From positions 682,001 to 746,000 of the forward strand of contig CAVPOX010000002.1 in NCBI GenBank assembly GCA_963707075.1: DNA of 64,000 nucleotides. The letters are read 5' to 3'. This DNA is from CAXMQZ01 sp963707075 (lineage in GTDB: Bacteria; Acidobacteriota; Thermoanaerobaculia; Multivoradales; JAHEKO01). Each line of letters opens with the position of its first letter. Within the stretch, counting starts at the first letter, position 1. Under the pieces are notes generated by a model. That model saw only the letters and a list, made by a program, of their open reading frames with translations. It was not told where the DNA came from and did not search any database. This document shows, piece after piece, positions 34,841 through 44,127 of this stretch. Both the position numbers and the translations under genes were made by a program.

Positions 34841-35832
34841 GCTCCGCCTTCGACATACCCATTGTCTCGGAACCACTGCACGGCCCGGCGCAGAGCTCCC
34901 TCGATGGGAGTCTGGGGCAAGCCAAGCTCGCGCACGGCTTTAGCTGGATCGAAGAACATGCGATACCGCGAAAGACGTACCGCCTCGATCGGCACACCCG
35001 GCTCGCGTCCCATCAGTCTGGCGAACGATGTCTCCACAGCTGCGAAGGCCAGGGGCACCCAATGTGGTAGCTGGACTCGTGGTGCCGGCAGGCCGGTAAT
35101 CTCACTCAAGGCACCGAAGATCTCGATGAGCGTCATGTCACGATTGCCGAGGATGTACCTGGCCCCCACCTCGCCCTTTGCCGCCGCCAACAGGTGCCCC
35201 TGGGCAACATCGCGTACATCGACCAGGTTGAGCCCGGTATCCACGTAGGCCGGCACCTTGCGATCGAGAAAGTCGAGAATCATCTTGCCCGTCGCGGTGG
35301 GTTTCAGGTCGCCTTCGCCGACGGGCGTCGAGGGATTGACGATGACCACCGGCAGCCCCTTCTCCACCCATTGCTCGGCGACCCGCTCCGCCAGGAACTT
35401 GCTGCGTTTGTAGTGTCCAACCATGTCCTCGAGGGTGACCGGCGTCGATTCATCCGCCGGCGTCCCATCGGGGTTCAGACCGAGAGCACCGACAGAGCTG
35501 GTGTAGACGACCTTCTCGACACCCGCTCGCGACGCAGCCCGGAGGATGTTCCGGGTCCCCTCGACGTTGGAATCATAGAGCTCGCGGGGATGCGCTGCAT
35601 ACAACCGATAGTCGGCTGCACAGTGATAGACGGTGGAGCAGTCTCGCACTGCGTTCTCGAGAGAAGCCGCGTCCCGCAGATCGCCGACGGCGATCTCTAC
35701 CGGTAGTCCTTCCAGGTTCCGCCTCGGGCTGGTGTCACGCACCAGACAACGAACCTCGGTTCCAGCAGCCAGCAATGCTTGCAGGACATGGCCACCGAGA
35801 AAACCCGAAGCTCCTGTCAACAGGGCTTTCAT
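34837..35832 (-). CDS. hpnA: Hopanoid-associated sugar epimerase HpnA (NAD-dependent SDR)
   Basis: The ATG at 35832 gives 331 residues and puts MKALLTGASGFLGGHV, a GxxGxxG Rossmann motif, at the N-terminus, as is usual for extended short-chain dehydrogenases. The Tyr-Lys pair occurs in HYKRSK, and the segments YHCAADYRLYA, NVEGTRNIL and NPSTPVGEGDLKPTATG are typical of HpnA. The family is linked to hopanoid loci and is thought to modify sugar-like hopanoid head groups, although its exact reaction is not settled. The gene lies 28 bases after HpnH and overlaps HpnG by 4 bases. Confidence 0.9.
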   Translation of the reverse strand: MKALLTGASGFLGGHVLQALLAAGTEVRCLVRDTSPRRNLEGLPVEIAVGDLRDAASLENAVRDCSTVYHCAADYRLYAAHPRELYDSNVEGTRNILRAASRAGVEKVVYTSSVGALGLNPDGTPADESTPVTLEDMVGHYKRSKFLAERVAEQWVEKGLPVVIVNPSTPVGEGDLKPTATGKMILDFLDRKVPAYVDTGLNLVDVRDVAQGHLLAAAKGEVGARYILGNRDMTLIEIFGALSEITGLPAPRVQLPHWVPLAFAAVETSFARLMGREPGVPIEAVRLSRYRMFFDPAKAVRELGLPQTPIEGALRRAVQWFRDNGYVEGGA

Positions 35833-35860
35833 CTTCGGATCTGAAGTGAATCCGCGACGT

Positions 35861-36862
35861 CTAGCCGAAGAGATTCCAGGCAGCCAGACGCACCATGTCA
35901 CCGGGATTTCTCGGCAGCTCGCGGACGACCGAGGCTTCGAAGCCCGAGTGCATCAGGCAGTTTTGACAGAGCCGATCTTCTCTCGATTCCCAGTACTCCC
36001 AATCGGTCAGATTCCAGAACTCATCCCAGGACCAGGTGAACTTCTTGCCGATCAGATAGCAGGGCCCCTTCCACCCGTTGGGGGTGAAGGTAACGGTACT
36101 CCAGGGAGAGCACTTGTAGTCGCGCAGACCGGCTGCGAACTCCATGAACATGGGCGTCGAGGTCAGCTTGTACTGCTTGGAGATCTCCAGTAGGCGCTTG
36201 AATTTGTCGTGGATGTCCTGTCGGGTCATGAATATGTCGGTCTCCACCGACTCGTACTGGTATCCGGGCGAGATCAGCATACCGTCGACCTGCAAGCCGG
36301 CGAGCAAGTCGCAGAGCGCTTCCACCTCCTCGATCTGCGTCTCCTTGAAGACCGTGGTGTTACTGATCACGTGATAGCCACGCGCCTTGCACTCCTTGAT
36401 CATTTCGATCGCTTTGTCGAACACTCCCTCGCGGTCGACGACAAAGTCGTGCGTCTCGCGCATGCCGTCGAGATGGACATTGACGGTCAGACGCTTGTGC
36501 GGCGCAATCACATCGAACACCTTCTCTTCCATGAGCAGGGCGTTGGTGCACAGGTAGATATGCTTGTTGCGCGCGATGATCCCCTCGATGAGATCCGGAA
36601 GCTCCGGATAGATCGTCGGCTCACCCCCACACAGTGAGACCGCCGGCGCACCACACTCGTCAACGGCTTGCAGGCATAGCTCGAGTGGCAGCCGATCCTT
36701 GAGCTTGCCCGTGTGACGCTCTACGGCACAACCGACGCAGGCCAGATTACAGGTGTAGAGCGGTTCGAGCATCAGCACGAAGGGGTAGCGCTTGTTGCCC
36801 TGCACGGCATTGCGCACCTGATGCTTGATCATGTCGGTGGTGATGTGAATCGGAAATCTCAT
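35861..36862 (-). CDS. hpnH: Adenosylhopane synthase HpnH (radical SAM)
   Basis: This 333-residue radical SAM enzyme has the CNLACVGC cluster (CxxxCxxC) near residue 38, SLCGGEPTIYPEL for SAM binding, and the HpnH-typical opening with HITTDMIKHQVRNAV and KRYPFVLMLEPLYTC. It adds the adenosyl radical to diploptene (hopene) to give adenosylhopane, the first step of side-chain extension. It follows the cyclase gene by 5 bases and precedes HpnA and HpnG in the same run, so the locus can build C35 hopanoids up to ribosylhopane. Later aminotriol or cyclitol genes were not seen. Confidence 0.95.
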   Translation of the reverse strand: MRFPIHITTDMIKHQVRNAVQGNKRYPFVLMLEPLYTCNLACVGCAVERHTGKLKDRLPLELCLQAVDECGAPAVSLCGGEPTIYPELPDLIEGIIARNKHIYLCTNALLMEEKVFDVIAPHKRLTVNVHLDGMRETHDFVVDREGVFDKAIEMIKECKARGYHVISNTTVFKETQIEEVEALCDLLAGLQVDGMLISPGYQYESVETDIFMTRQDIHDKFKRLLEISKQYKLTSTPMFMEFAAGLRDYKCSPWSTVTFTPNGWKGPCYLIGKKFTWSWDEFWNLTDWEYWESREDRLCQNCLMHSGFEASVVRELPRNPGDMVRLAAWNLFG

Positions 36863-36867
36863 GGTTG

Positions 36868-38862
36868 TTACTCCACCGGCCTGGGGCCTTCGGTTCTCGC
36901 GTTGTTCGAATCCTCTTCCTGCTTTCGCCAGAGCTCGAGGGCCAGGAGCGGAAAGTAGGTCGCATAAAGGTGATACTTCAGATAGAAAACCTCCGGGAAA
37001 CCCGTCCCGGTCCAGGCCTCATCGTGCCACTCGCCGCTTTCGAGCTGGGTAGCTTGCAGGTACTCCAGGCCACGCTGCACGCTACCAGCACCCTCACCTG
37101 CGGACAAGAGACCCAGCAGAGCCCACGCCGTCTGCGAGGGGGTGCTTGCCCCGATCCCCTTGCGTGTCGGATCGGCGTAGGATTCGGGTGACTCACCCCA
37201 ACCGCCGTCCGGATTCTGTACGCTTTGAATCCACCGCGCACCGCGATGGACCGCCTCTTTCTCCGCCTCACCGGTCCCCGCAACGGCCAGTGCTCCCATG
37301 GCGAGAAACGAGCCATAGAGGTAGTTGCAGCCCCAGCGACCGTACCAGGAACCATCGGGCTCCTGTTCCTTCAGCAAAAACTCGATGCCGGCTCGAATCG
37401 CCAGCGACGAGCGATCGTCCCCGAACCGGACCAGGGCCTCGACCACGCGAGCCGTGATATCGGTGGTACTGGGATCGATCATGGCGTTGTGATCGGCGAA
37501 CGGGATATAGGTCAGGAACTCCTTGTCACATCCCTTGTCGAAGGAGGCCCAGCCGCCATCGCGATTCTGCATGCTCAAGGTCCAGTCGATGGCCCTTTGC
37601 GCCGCCTCGTCCCATCGTCGACGCAAATCGGCGTCATCGAACTGCACCTTGGAGATCGCGGTCACGATCTGCGCCGTATCGTCGACGTCCGGATAGAACT
37701 CGTTGTTGTATTCGAAGTACCAGCCACCGATCGGACCTTCGGGATTCTTCTCCCGCCAGTCTCCAGGATCCCGAACCTCGTGCTCGAGCAACCACTCGAC
37801 CGCCTTCTCCAGCCGGCCGTTCGCAGCCGCGTCACCGCGCTCGGCCAGTGCATTGACCGACAGGGCCGTATCCCAGCTCGGCGACTTGCAGGGCTGCACT
37901 CGCAGCACTCCATCGCGGTCGATCTCGAGCTTCTCGAGCTCGCGCAGCTGACCCTGGATCACGGGATGGCTCTCCTCGTAGCCCAGACACCGCAGGGCAA
38001 TGATCGTGTTGACGATGGGTGGAAAGATCGCGCCCAAGCCGTCGCTCTTTTCCAGTCGCTCCAGGGTCCACTGCTCGGCCCTCTCGAGGGCGCGTTGGCG
38101 CAAAGGCGTCCAGCCGAGACTTTCGATCGACTTGTGCAGCCTGTCGACCGCCTGAAAAAACACCGACCATCCGTGATGAGCCAGCGAGCCCCGGCTGAAC
38201 CGAGGCCCGGAGACCCGGCTGTCGACGATCCGTAGCTCCTCGAGGGAGGCGTGTTCCGGCACGGAGCGGTGGGGCTTGCAGGCCCAGATGATGCTCAACG
38301 GGACCACGATCGCGCGCGACCACGAGGACATCTCATAGATATTGAAGGGAAACCACTTCGGGAACAGGATGAGCTCTGGCGGGACCCCGGGGCTCCGCTT
38401 CCATTCATAGAGTCCGAAAATCGACAGGTAGAGTTTGGTGAAGGAGTTGCAGGCTTCGATCCCTCCCAGCCGCCGAATGGCCAGCTGGGCCTTGGCCATG
38501 TGGGGTGCGCTCGGAGAGTCACCCGCCAGCTTGAGCACGAAATAGGCCTTCACCGAGGCGCTGACATCGGCCGGACCATTTGGATAGATCGCCCAGCCGC
38601 CGGTTTCCAGCTGCCTTCCACGGATGAAGGCGGCAGCCCGACCTATCTTCTCCTCGCGCCCGCCCAGAAACAGCAGGAGGAGGACGTACTCAGACTCGAG
38701 GATCGTGTCCCCCTCCAGCTCGGCACACCAATGACCGTCTGCCTGCTGGAGCTCCAAGAGGCGCGCGCGAGCCCGGCGAATCGAGTCCTCGGCCCAGGCC
38801 CGTAGATCTGCTGGAGCGCTCCCTACGGCTCGCTCTTGCTGGTGCTTCTCGACGACACTCAT
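36868..38862 (-). CDS. shc: Squalene-hopene cyclase
   Basis: From the ATG at 38862, preceded by AGGAAGC, the protein has 664 residues, the normal size for the family. The catalytic DxDD motif is present as PDVDDTAQ (about residues 390-397), and several QW repeats are visible (QNRDGGWASF, QEPDGSWYGRWG, QNPDGGWGES, LESGEWHDEAW). It cyclises squalene to hopene/hopanol at the cytoplasmic membrane. It is the first gene of the minus-strand run that ends with squalene synthase, so substrate supply and use are encoded together. A 241-base divergent gap separates it from the TPR protein gene at 39104. Confidence 0.95.
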   Translation of the reverse strand: MSVVEKHQQERAVGSAPADLRAWAEDSIRRARARLLELQQADGHWCAELEGDTILESEYVLLLLFLGGREEKIGRAAAFIRGRQLETGGWAIYPNGPADVSASVKAYFVLKLAGDSPSAPHMAKAQLAIRRLGGIEACNSFTKLYLSIFGLYEWKRSPGVPPELILFPKWFPFNIYEMSSWSRAIVVPLSIIWACKPHRSVPEHASLEELRIVDSRVSGPRFSRGSLAHHGWSVFFQAVDRLHKSIESLGWTPLRQRALERAEQWTLERLEKSDGLGAIFPPIVNTIIALRCLGYEESHPVIQGQLRELEKLEIDRDGVLRVQPCKSPSWDTALSVNALAERGDAAANGRLEKAVEWLLEHEVRDPGDWREKNPEGPIGGWYFEYNNEFYPDVDDTAQIVTAISKVQFDDADLRRRWDEAAQRAIDWTLSMQNRDGGWASFDKGCDKEFLTYIPFADHNAMIDPSTTDITARVVEALVRFGDDRSSLAIRAGIEFLLKEQEPDGSWYGRWGCNYLYGSFLAMGALAVAGTGEAEKEAVHRGARWIQSVQNPDGGWGESPESYADPTRKGIGASTPSQTAWALLGLLSAGEGAGSVQRGLEYLQATQLESGEWHDEAWTGTGFPEVFYLKYHLYATYFPLLALELWRKQEEDSNNARTEGPRPVE

Positions 38863-39103
38863 TTTGCTTCCTCGTCTACGGAAGAGGTGACAAGACCCAT
38901 CCTCGTACACCAACCCCACGCCGCCCTCTCGATTCAGCAGCGAAGAACATGATCTAGCTCAACTACCTTCGCCCACAGGCGACGGCAGACTCCTTACAAT
39001 ACTATGTTGCAGCGATTTGACCAGTGTCTTGCCGCACCAAACCGCTGACTCTAGGTCCCACGGTCATGGATTCTACAAATATCCAGAGGGAGAGCAAAGC
39101 CAG

Positions 39104-39979
39104 ATGATCCTCCGAGTCTTCAGACCCAGCATTCTCGTCTCCAGCCTATTGGTCCTGATTCCGCCAGCAGCGGCCCAGGCCGATGTCTCCGAGTCGATCG
39201 CTCGCGGCGATGAGAGCTATCGCCAGAGGGCCGAGGGGCACCGGGGACGCCGGGCCCAACCGCAGCCGATTCAACAGGCGATCGAGGCCTACACCGAGGC
39301 CCTCGATACCGACCCGGAGAACCTGGAGGCCCGGTGGAAGTTGTTGCGCGCCCTCTACTTCCAGGGAGAGTTCGTTCTCGACGATGACGTCGCACGTCTG
39401 GCACTATTCGAGAAGGGTCGGGAGATTGCCGACGTCGGCCGGCAACAGATCGAACACCATTACGGTCTCACCGAAGACTCGCTCGAGATGAAGCCACAGC
39501 AGGTCGCTGAGGCCATCGGACCGGACTCACTGGCCGCCGAGATCTACTTCTGGTCGGCGACCCACTGGGGTCTCTGGGGCCGTTACCGTGGCAAGGTCGC
39601 GGCAGCCAAGCAGGGGGTGGCTACAAAGATCCGCAAGTTTGCCGAAATTGTCATTCTTCTTGATGAGACGGTCCAGAATGCCGGTGGCCACCGGATCCTG
39701 GGTCGGCTCAATGCGGAAGCTCCCAAGATTCCCCTGTTCACGGGCTGGATCGACCGCGACACGGCGATCGCCGAATTGCGTCGCGCCCTGGAGCTGGCGC
39801 CCGACGACCTGCTCACCCAGCTCTTCCTCGCCGAAGCCCTGCTCGAGTTCCGCCCCGAGAAGGAAGCGGAGGCGCGCGCGATTCTCGAGGCGATCGCTGC
39901 CAGCGACCCCAGCGCGGGCTTCCTCGTCGAGGACACCAAGACCATCGAGGACGCCAGACGAATTCTCGCTGAGGATTGA
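39104..39979 (+). CDS. Secreted TPR-type protein, possibly TRAP-associated TatT-like
   Basis: The ATG at 39104, with GGGAG upstream, gives 291 residues with a signal peptide (ILVSSLLVLIPPAAAQA). The mature protein has TPR-like helices (IEAYTEALDTDPENLEARW) and a middle region with IYFWSATHWGLWGRYRG and NAGGHRILGRLNAEAPK, followed by a last TPR pair. The Trp-rich motif and the GG(H)R..LG..N..APK pattern resemble the TAtT family of periplasmic TPR proteins linked to TRAP transporters, but no TRAP genes are nearby, so the role is open. An in-frame start at 39017 would add a non-hydrophobic leader and is not preferred. The gene is transcribed away from the cyclase gene. Confidence 0.6.
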   Translation: MILRVFRPSILVSSLLVLIPPAAAQADVSESIARGDESYRQRAEGHRGRRAQPQPIQQAIEAYTEALDTDPENLEARWKLLRALYFQGEFVLDDDVARLALFEKGREIADVGRQQIEHHYGLTEDSLEMKPQQVAEAIGPDSLAAEIYFWSATHWGLWGRYRGKVAAAKQGVATKIRKFAEIVILLDETVQNAGGHRILGRLNAEAPKIPLFTGWIDRDTAIAELRRALELAPDDLLTQLFLAEALLEFRPEKEAEARAILEAIAASDPSAGFLVEDTKTIEDARRILAED

Positions 39980-40027
39980 GTCAGCTCGGTAGCCACGACA
40001 GTCCGGCCATTAGCGCGCAGACGGTCG

Positions 40028-41104
40028 TCAATGGAAGAGAAACTCGATCACCTCGCCGTCCTGCACCGCCTGCTCCTTGCCCTCGGTGCGCAGAAGCCCA
40101 AGGTGATGCAGTGCTTGCAGGCTGCCATGTTCGACCACCTGGTCCCAGTCGGCGACCTGGGCCCGGACAAAGCCCTGCTCCATGTCGGTGTGGATCTTGC
40201 CAGCCGCCTGCGGCAACAGGGTGCCCTGCTCGACCTCCCAGGCTCGTAGCTTGTTGTTGGCCAGGGTATAGAAGCGAATGAGCCCGAGGAGCTCGAAGGT
40301 GGACTCCACCAGACGCTCCAGACCCGATTCGCGGATTCCCAGCTCTCGCTTGAAAAGCTCTCGCTCCTCGCTCTCCAGCTGACTGAGCTCCCATTCGATC
40401 TTGGCCGACACCGGGATGACTGCAGCACCGAGATCGAGAGCTGGCGCCTTGCCGTCTCCATAGTCCTCTTCTGCGACGTTCGCCGCATAGAGCAGGGGTT
40501 TGCCCGTCAGCAGTCCCAGGGCCTTGAGCTCCTGTCGCTGAAAACGATCGAGCCCCAGGGTCCGCAACGGAACTCCAGCTTCGAGCTTTTGCAAATAGAG
40601 CTCGAAATGCTCGCGCTCGGTGGCGTACCTGCGTGGCTCGGTTTGCCACTCTTTGCGACGCTTCTCGAGCGCCCGTTCGAGAAGCTCGAGGTCGGCCAGC
40701 AGCAGCTCGGTCTCCACCACCCGGGCATCGCGGGCAGCGTCGGGTTCGGCAAAGACGTGGGCGACATTGGGGTCGTCGAAAAGCCGCAGGACGTGGACGA
40801 TGGCATCCACCTGGCGGATGTTTCCCAGGAACTGATTTCCCAGGCCTTCGCCGCGACTCGCACCCTCCACCAATCCGGCGATATCGATGAACTCGATATG
40901 GCTCGGCACGCATTCCTCGGGTTGCACGACCTCCCGGAGCTTGGCCAGGCGTGCGTCCGGAACCGAGACTACGCCCAGATTGGTGTCGATAGTTGTGAAG
41001 GGATAGCTGTCCACCTGCGCCTGCCCGGTGGTCAAGGCATTGAATAGCGTGGACTTGCCCACGTTGGGCAGACCGACGATCCCGGTAGACAGCATCGGCC
41101 TCAT
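40028..41104 (-). CDS. ychF: Redox-regulated ATPase/GTPase YchF
   Basis: This 358-residue Obg-family protein starts with GIVGLPNVGKSTLFNAL (P-loop) and has IDIAGLVEGASRGEGLGNQFL (switch II), a coiled-coil insertion (about 130-200) and the C-terminal TGS-like domain with GKIHTDMEQGFVRA. YchF/OLA1 proteins prefer ATP, bind ribosomes and act in translation and oxidative-stress response. The NKxD specificity motif of true GTPases is not evident, as is usual for YchF. The gene is a housekeeping singleton that converges with the TPR protein gene (48 bases between stops). Confidence 0.97.
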   Translation of the reverse strand: MRPMLSTGIVGLPNVGKSTLFNALTTGQAQVDSYPFTTIDTNLGVVSVPDARLAKLREVVQPEECVPSHIEFIDIAGLVEGASRGEGLGNQFLGNIRQVDAIVHVLRLFDDPNVAHVFAEPDAARDARVVETELLLADLELLERALEKRRKEWQTEPRRYATEREHFELYLQKLEAGVPLRTLGLDRFQRQELKALGLLTGKPLLYAANVAEEDYGDGKAPALDLGAAVIPVSAKIEWELSQLESEERELFKRELGIRESGLERLVESTFELLGLIRFYTLANNKLRAWEVEQGTLLPQAAGKIHTDMEQGFVRAQVADWDQVVEHGSLQALHHLGLLRTEGKEQAVQDGEVIEFLFH

Positions 41105-41166
41105 TGTAGGCGAATCCGTGCACGGATCTTGTGATTACTCCAGCGAAGCTGCAAAATAGTCGGTGA

Positions 41167-41541
41167 ATGAGTCGCTTCGTCGCACAGCGATCGCGTGGCC
41201 TGGCCTTCTGCGGTCTTTTCCTGGCCGTCCTGGCCAACCTTGGCCTGACCGTGCACGCTGGGCATCACTCGTTGGTGGTCCAGCACGCGCCCACTTCGAC
41301 TCGGGTAATCGCCGAGCACTCCCAACCCGATCCGACGCTACACCTCGAGAGAGTGGCCGATGTCAGGACGCTGACCTGTCCCGGCTGTCTGCTGCAACAG
41401 CAGATCAGTGGCAGCTACTTGCGGGCACAATGGAGCCCAGGTTCGCCGTCGCTCGTCGGAGTTCGGGTCGAAGCGACAGTGGCTGACCCAGCGACTCGCA
41501 TCTCGACCGCGCAGCTGACACGCGGCCCTCCCTCCTGCTGA
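41167..41541 (+). CDS. Small secreted Cys/His-containing protein, unknown function
   Basis: The 124-residue protein has a signal peptide (LAFCGLFLAVLANLGLTVHA). The mature part is short and has HAGHHSLVVQH near the start and a CPGC pair (residues about 71-74) that could bind a metal ion or form a disulfide. It is 127 bases upstream of a TonB-dependent receptor with His- and acid-rich loops on the same strand, so a part in metal uptake or sensing is a reasonable guess. I do not recognise a named family, and the C-terminal half has low complexity. Confidence 0.55.
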   Translation: MSRFVAQRSRGLAFCGLFLAVLANLGLTVHAGHHSLVVQHAPTSTRVIAEHSQPDPTLHLERVADVRTLTCPGCLLQQQISGSYLRAQWSPGSPSLVGVRVEATVADPATRISTAQLTRGPPSC

Positions 41542-41668
41542 TCAGTCCGGCTTGCGGACCACCGTGAGCGTCCATCGACCGCCGGCGCTCCAGACTTCAC
41601 TCACGCAGAACCGAACGCACCTCTGGCGGTGCGGTGGCGGCATCTGATCAACAGCAGGAGTTCAAATC

Positions 41669-44023
41669 ATGTTCTCTCGACTTTTCTGTCCTACCTTCAG
41701 GACGGCCTCCTTGGGTGTTGCCGTTCAATTGTTTGCCGCGAGCCTGCTCCTGGCTCAAGACACCGGCTCCATCCACGGTCGACTCCTCACCGAGGACGAG
41801 TCTCCTGTCCTGGACGCGACGGTCACCGTGACCGAGCTGCGTCGACAGGTGGCCGTCGATTCGCAGGGCGCCTTCGAATTCTCCGGGCTGCCGGCGGGCT
41901 CCTATCTTTTGCGGGCCGAGAGCGACCGGCACGGCACGGCCGTCGAGCGGGTCGACGTCACGTCCGGCGAGCCTCTGGAGGTCGTCCTGTTGATGGGTGC
42001 TCATCACCACAGCGACGCGATCGTCGTGACTGCCCCCGGAGAGCTTCGCAGTCAGCTCGAACTGGCCACTCCCGTCACCGTCTTGAGCGACGAGACCCTC
42101 GAGCTCAGGGTTCAACCCACGTTGGGTGACACATTGGGAGACCAGGCCGGCATCAGCCAGACGTGGTTCGCCCCCGGGGCGAGCCGACCGATCATCCGCG
42201 GCCTGGGCAGCGACCGCGTCAGAATGCTGCAGGGTGGACTGAGCTCGGGTGATGTCTCGAGCACCAGTCCCGACCACGCGGTAGCGGTCGATCCGGGTAC
42301 CGCTCAGCGGGTCGAGGTCCTGCGAGGACCTTCGACCCTGCTCTACGGCTCGACGGCCATCGGCGGCGTGGTCAACGTGATCGATAACACCATCCCCCAG
42401 GTCCAGCCGACCGAGTCGATCACCGGATCGGTCGCCGCCCGGGGCGGGACGGTGGCCGACGAGCTCTACGGTCAGTTCGACCTGAACGGCGGCTTCGGCA
42501 ATTGGGCCTGGCACCTCGATGCGGCCCTGCGCGAGACCGATGACTACTCCATCCCCGACGACTACGACCCGGAGGACTACGATCACGAAGAGGGCGAACA
42601 CCACGACGAGGGTGAGGAGCACGAAGGTCACGAGGACGAGGAGGAGTTCACCCCGGGCACGCTCGCCAACAGCGATCTCGAGACCCGGAGCGCCGCCGGT
42701 GGGCTGACCTACTTCGCCAAGAAGGGCTTCATCGGGGTGAGCGTCTCGGGCTTCGACACCAACTACGGCGTGCCCGGCGGTCACGGGCATCACGGTGAGG
42801 AGCACGACGAGGGTGAAGACCACGACGAGGGCGAGGAGGAGGAAGAGGCAGACGTACGCATCGATCTGGAGCGCCGACGCATCGATCTCGACGGCGAGAT
42901 CACTGAACCCTTCAGTATCTTTCGGGGATTCAAGGCCCGTCTTGGCTATGTCGACTACGAGCACATGGAGCTCGAGGGTGTCGAGATCGGCACGCAGTTC
43001 CTGAAAGAGACTTTCGAGGGCCGCTTCGAGTTCGTGCAGAAGCAGCGGGGCGAGTGGTCCGGTTCCTTCGGTCTCCAGATTCTCGACGACGACCTCGAGG
43101 CGATCGGTGAGGAGGCCTTTCTGCCCCCTTCGAGCACTCAGACGCTGGGGCTTTTCGCCTTTCAAGAGCTCGGCACCGGTGACTTGAGCTGGCAGTTTGG
43201 TGGCCGGATCGAGTCGGCGGACAACAGCACCCGCGAGACCGACCTCCCCGACCGCTCGTTCACGCCGCTCAGTCTGTCGGTCGGCCTGGTCTGGGACTTT
43301 GGGCAAGAGTGGTCTCTTGGAGCCTCTCTGGCCGCCTCACAGAAGGCTCCGAACGCCTCGGAGCTCTACTCCGATGGGGCCCATGCGGCCACCCAGACCT
43401 TCGAGATCGGCGATTCCGATCTCGACATCGAGTCGAGTCTCGGCCTCGATGTCTCGGTCCGGCGGGGTGGCGGTCCGCTGCACGGCGAGCTGACGCTGTT
43501 CTTGAACCGCTTCGACGACTTCATCTACCAGATGCTCACGGGTGAAGAGATCGAGGGCTTCGACGTGCTGCAGTACACCCAGGCCGACGCCGAGTTCCAG
43601 GGCGGCGAGCTCGACATCGAGTACGACCTCTGGGAGCGCTCGCACAACCATCTCGACCTGAAGTTGATGGCTGACTACGTCCAAGCGGAGCTACGCGACA
43701 CCGGCGAGCCGCTGCCGTTCATCCCACCGTTCCGAATCGGCGGAGGGCTGCACTACGGATCACAGCACTGGCACGCCGCGGGCGAGATTCGCTGGGTCGA
43801 CGAGCAGAGCCGGGTCGCCGAGGAGGAGCTGCCGACGCCAAGCTACACCATGGTGAACGCCTCGGTTGGCTATCGGTTCTACTTCCAGAGCACCCTGATC
43901 GACGTCCTGCTGCGAGGCACCAACCTGACCGACGAGCTGGCCTTCAACGCCTCCTCGGTGCAGAAGTTCCAGCGCCCGATGCCGGGACGGGACATCAGTT
44001 TGCTGGCGCGGTTGAGTTTCTGA
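41669..44023 (+). CDS. TonB-dependent receptor with His/acid-rich loops, probably for zinc or a related metal (ZnuD-like)
   Basis: The 784-residue outer-membrane protein has a signal peptide, a carboxypeptidase-regulatory-like domain (about 32-110: GSIHGRLLTEDESPVLDATV), a plug domain (about 125-255, with SRPIIRGLGSDRVRML and RVEVLRGPSTLLYGSTAIGG) and a 22-strand barrel ending in RLSF. Two surface-loop candidates, at about 290-330 and 370-396, consist almost only of His, Asp and Glu (DHEEGEHHDEGEEHEGHED and GHHGEEHDEGEDHDEGEE). Such loops occur in ZnuD-type receptors and bind divalent metals. The ribosome site AGGAG lies before the ATG. The small CPGC protein is its upstream neighbour. Copper or nickel cannot be excluded. 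Confidence 0.85.
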   Translation: MFSRLFCPTFRTASLGVAVQLFAASLLLAQDTGSIHGRLLTEDESPVLDATVTVTELRRQVAVDSQGAFEFSGLPAGSYLLRAESDRHGTAVERVDVTSGEPLEVVLLMGAHHHSDAIVVTAPGELRSQLELATPVTVLSDETLELRVQPTLGDTLGDQAGISQTWFAPGASRPIIRGLGSDRVRMLQGGLSSGDVSSTSPDHAVAVDPGTAQRVEVLRGPSTLLYGSTAIGGVVNVIDNTIPQVQPTESITGSVAARGGTVADELYGQFDLNGGFGNWAWHLDAALRETDDYSIPDDYDPEDYDHEEGEHHDEGEEHEGHEDEEEFTPGTLANSDLETRSAAGGLTYFAKKGFIGVSVSGFDTNYGVPGGHGHHGEEHDEGEDHDEGEEEEEADVRIDLERRRIDLDGEITEPFSIFRGFKARLGYVDYEHMELEGVEIGTQFLKETFEGRFEFVQKQRGEWSGSFGLQILDDDLEAIGEEAFLPPSSTQTLGLFAFQELGTGDLSWQFGGRIESADNSTRETDLPDRSFTPLSLSVGLVWDFGQEWSLGASLAASQKAPNASELYSDGAHAATQTFEIGDSDLDIESSLGLDVSVRRGGGPLHGELTLFLNRFDDFIYQMLTGEEIEGFDVLQYTQADAEFQGGELDIEYDLWERSHNHLDLKLMADYVQAELRDTGEPLPFIPPFRIGGGLHYGSQHWHAAGEIRWVDEQSRVAEEELPTPSYTMVNASVGYRFYFQSTLIDVLLRGTNLTDELAFNASSVQKFQRPMPGRDISLLARLSF

Positions 44024-44083
44024 ATCACCGGTGTGAGTCGGTCAGCCACGAGCTCGTGAAGGTGCCAGGTCTCTCCGCGACTT

Positions 44084-44117
44084 CCCCCGGACGCTCCAGA
44101 GAAAGAGCGTCCGGGGG
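44084..44117. terminator. Bidirectional hairpin terminator between convergent genes
   Basis: A perfect 13-bp stem is formed by CCCCCGGACGCTC (44084-44096) and GAGCGTCCGGGGG (44105-44117) with an 8-base loop. It lies between the stop of the TonB receptor (44023) and the stop of the convergent TPR gene (44128), where a two-way terminator is expected. Only a weak T run follows on the plus strand. Confidence 0.75.
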
Positions 44118-44127
44118 GATTTCGAAC

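Larger units (their letters stand above)
25395..38862 (-). other. Predicted mevalonate-to-hopanoid operon (12 genes)
   Basis: Twelve genes run in one direction with seven start-stop overlaps of 4 bases or gaps of no more than 9 bases, and no other gap longer than about 62 bases. The order is cyclase, HpnH, HpnA, HpnG, secreted phosphatase, FPP-type synthase, type 2 isomerase, HMG-CoA reductase, mevalonate kinase, decarboxylase, IPK and squalene synthase. The secreted hydrolase and third exported kinase follow 13 bases later and could be on the same transcript. No internal terminator hairpin was noticed. Acetoacetyl-CoA thiolase and HMG-CoA synthase must be encoded elsewhere. Confidence 0.7.

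Noticed and set aside
38863..39103. Promoter -10 candidate TACAAT at 38995-39000 for the TPR protein gene
   Set aside because: There is no -35 hexamer at a normal distance, so I do not list it as a promoter.
41648..43306. Long open frame (552 codons) on the minus strand
   Set aside because: It is antisense to the TonB receptor, which has strong motifs and a ribosome site. The Val-rich text mirrors the acidic loops.
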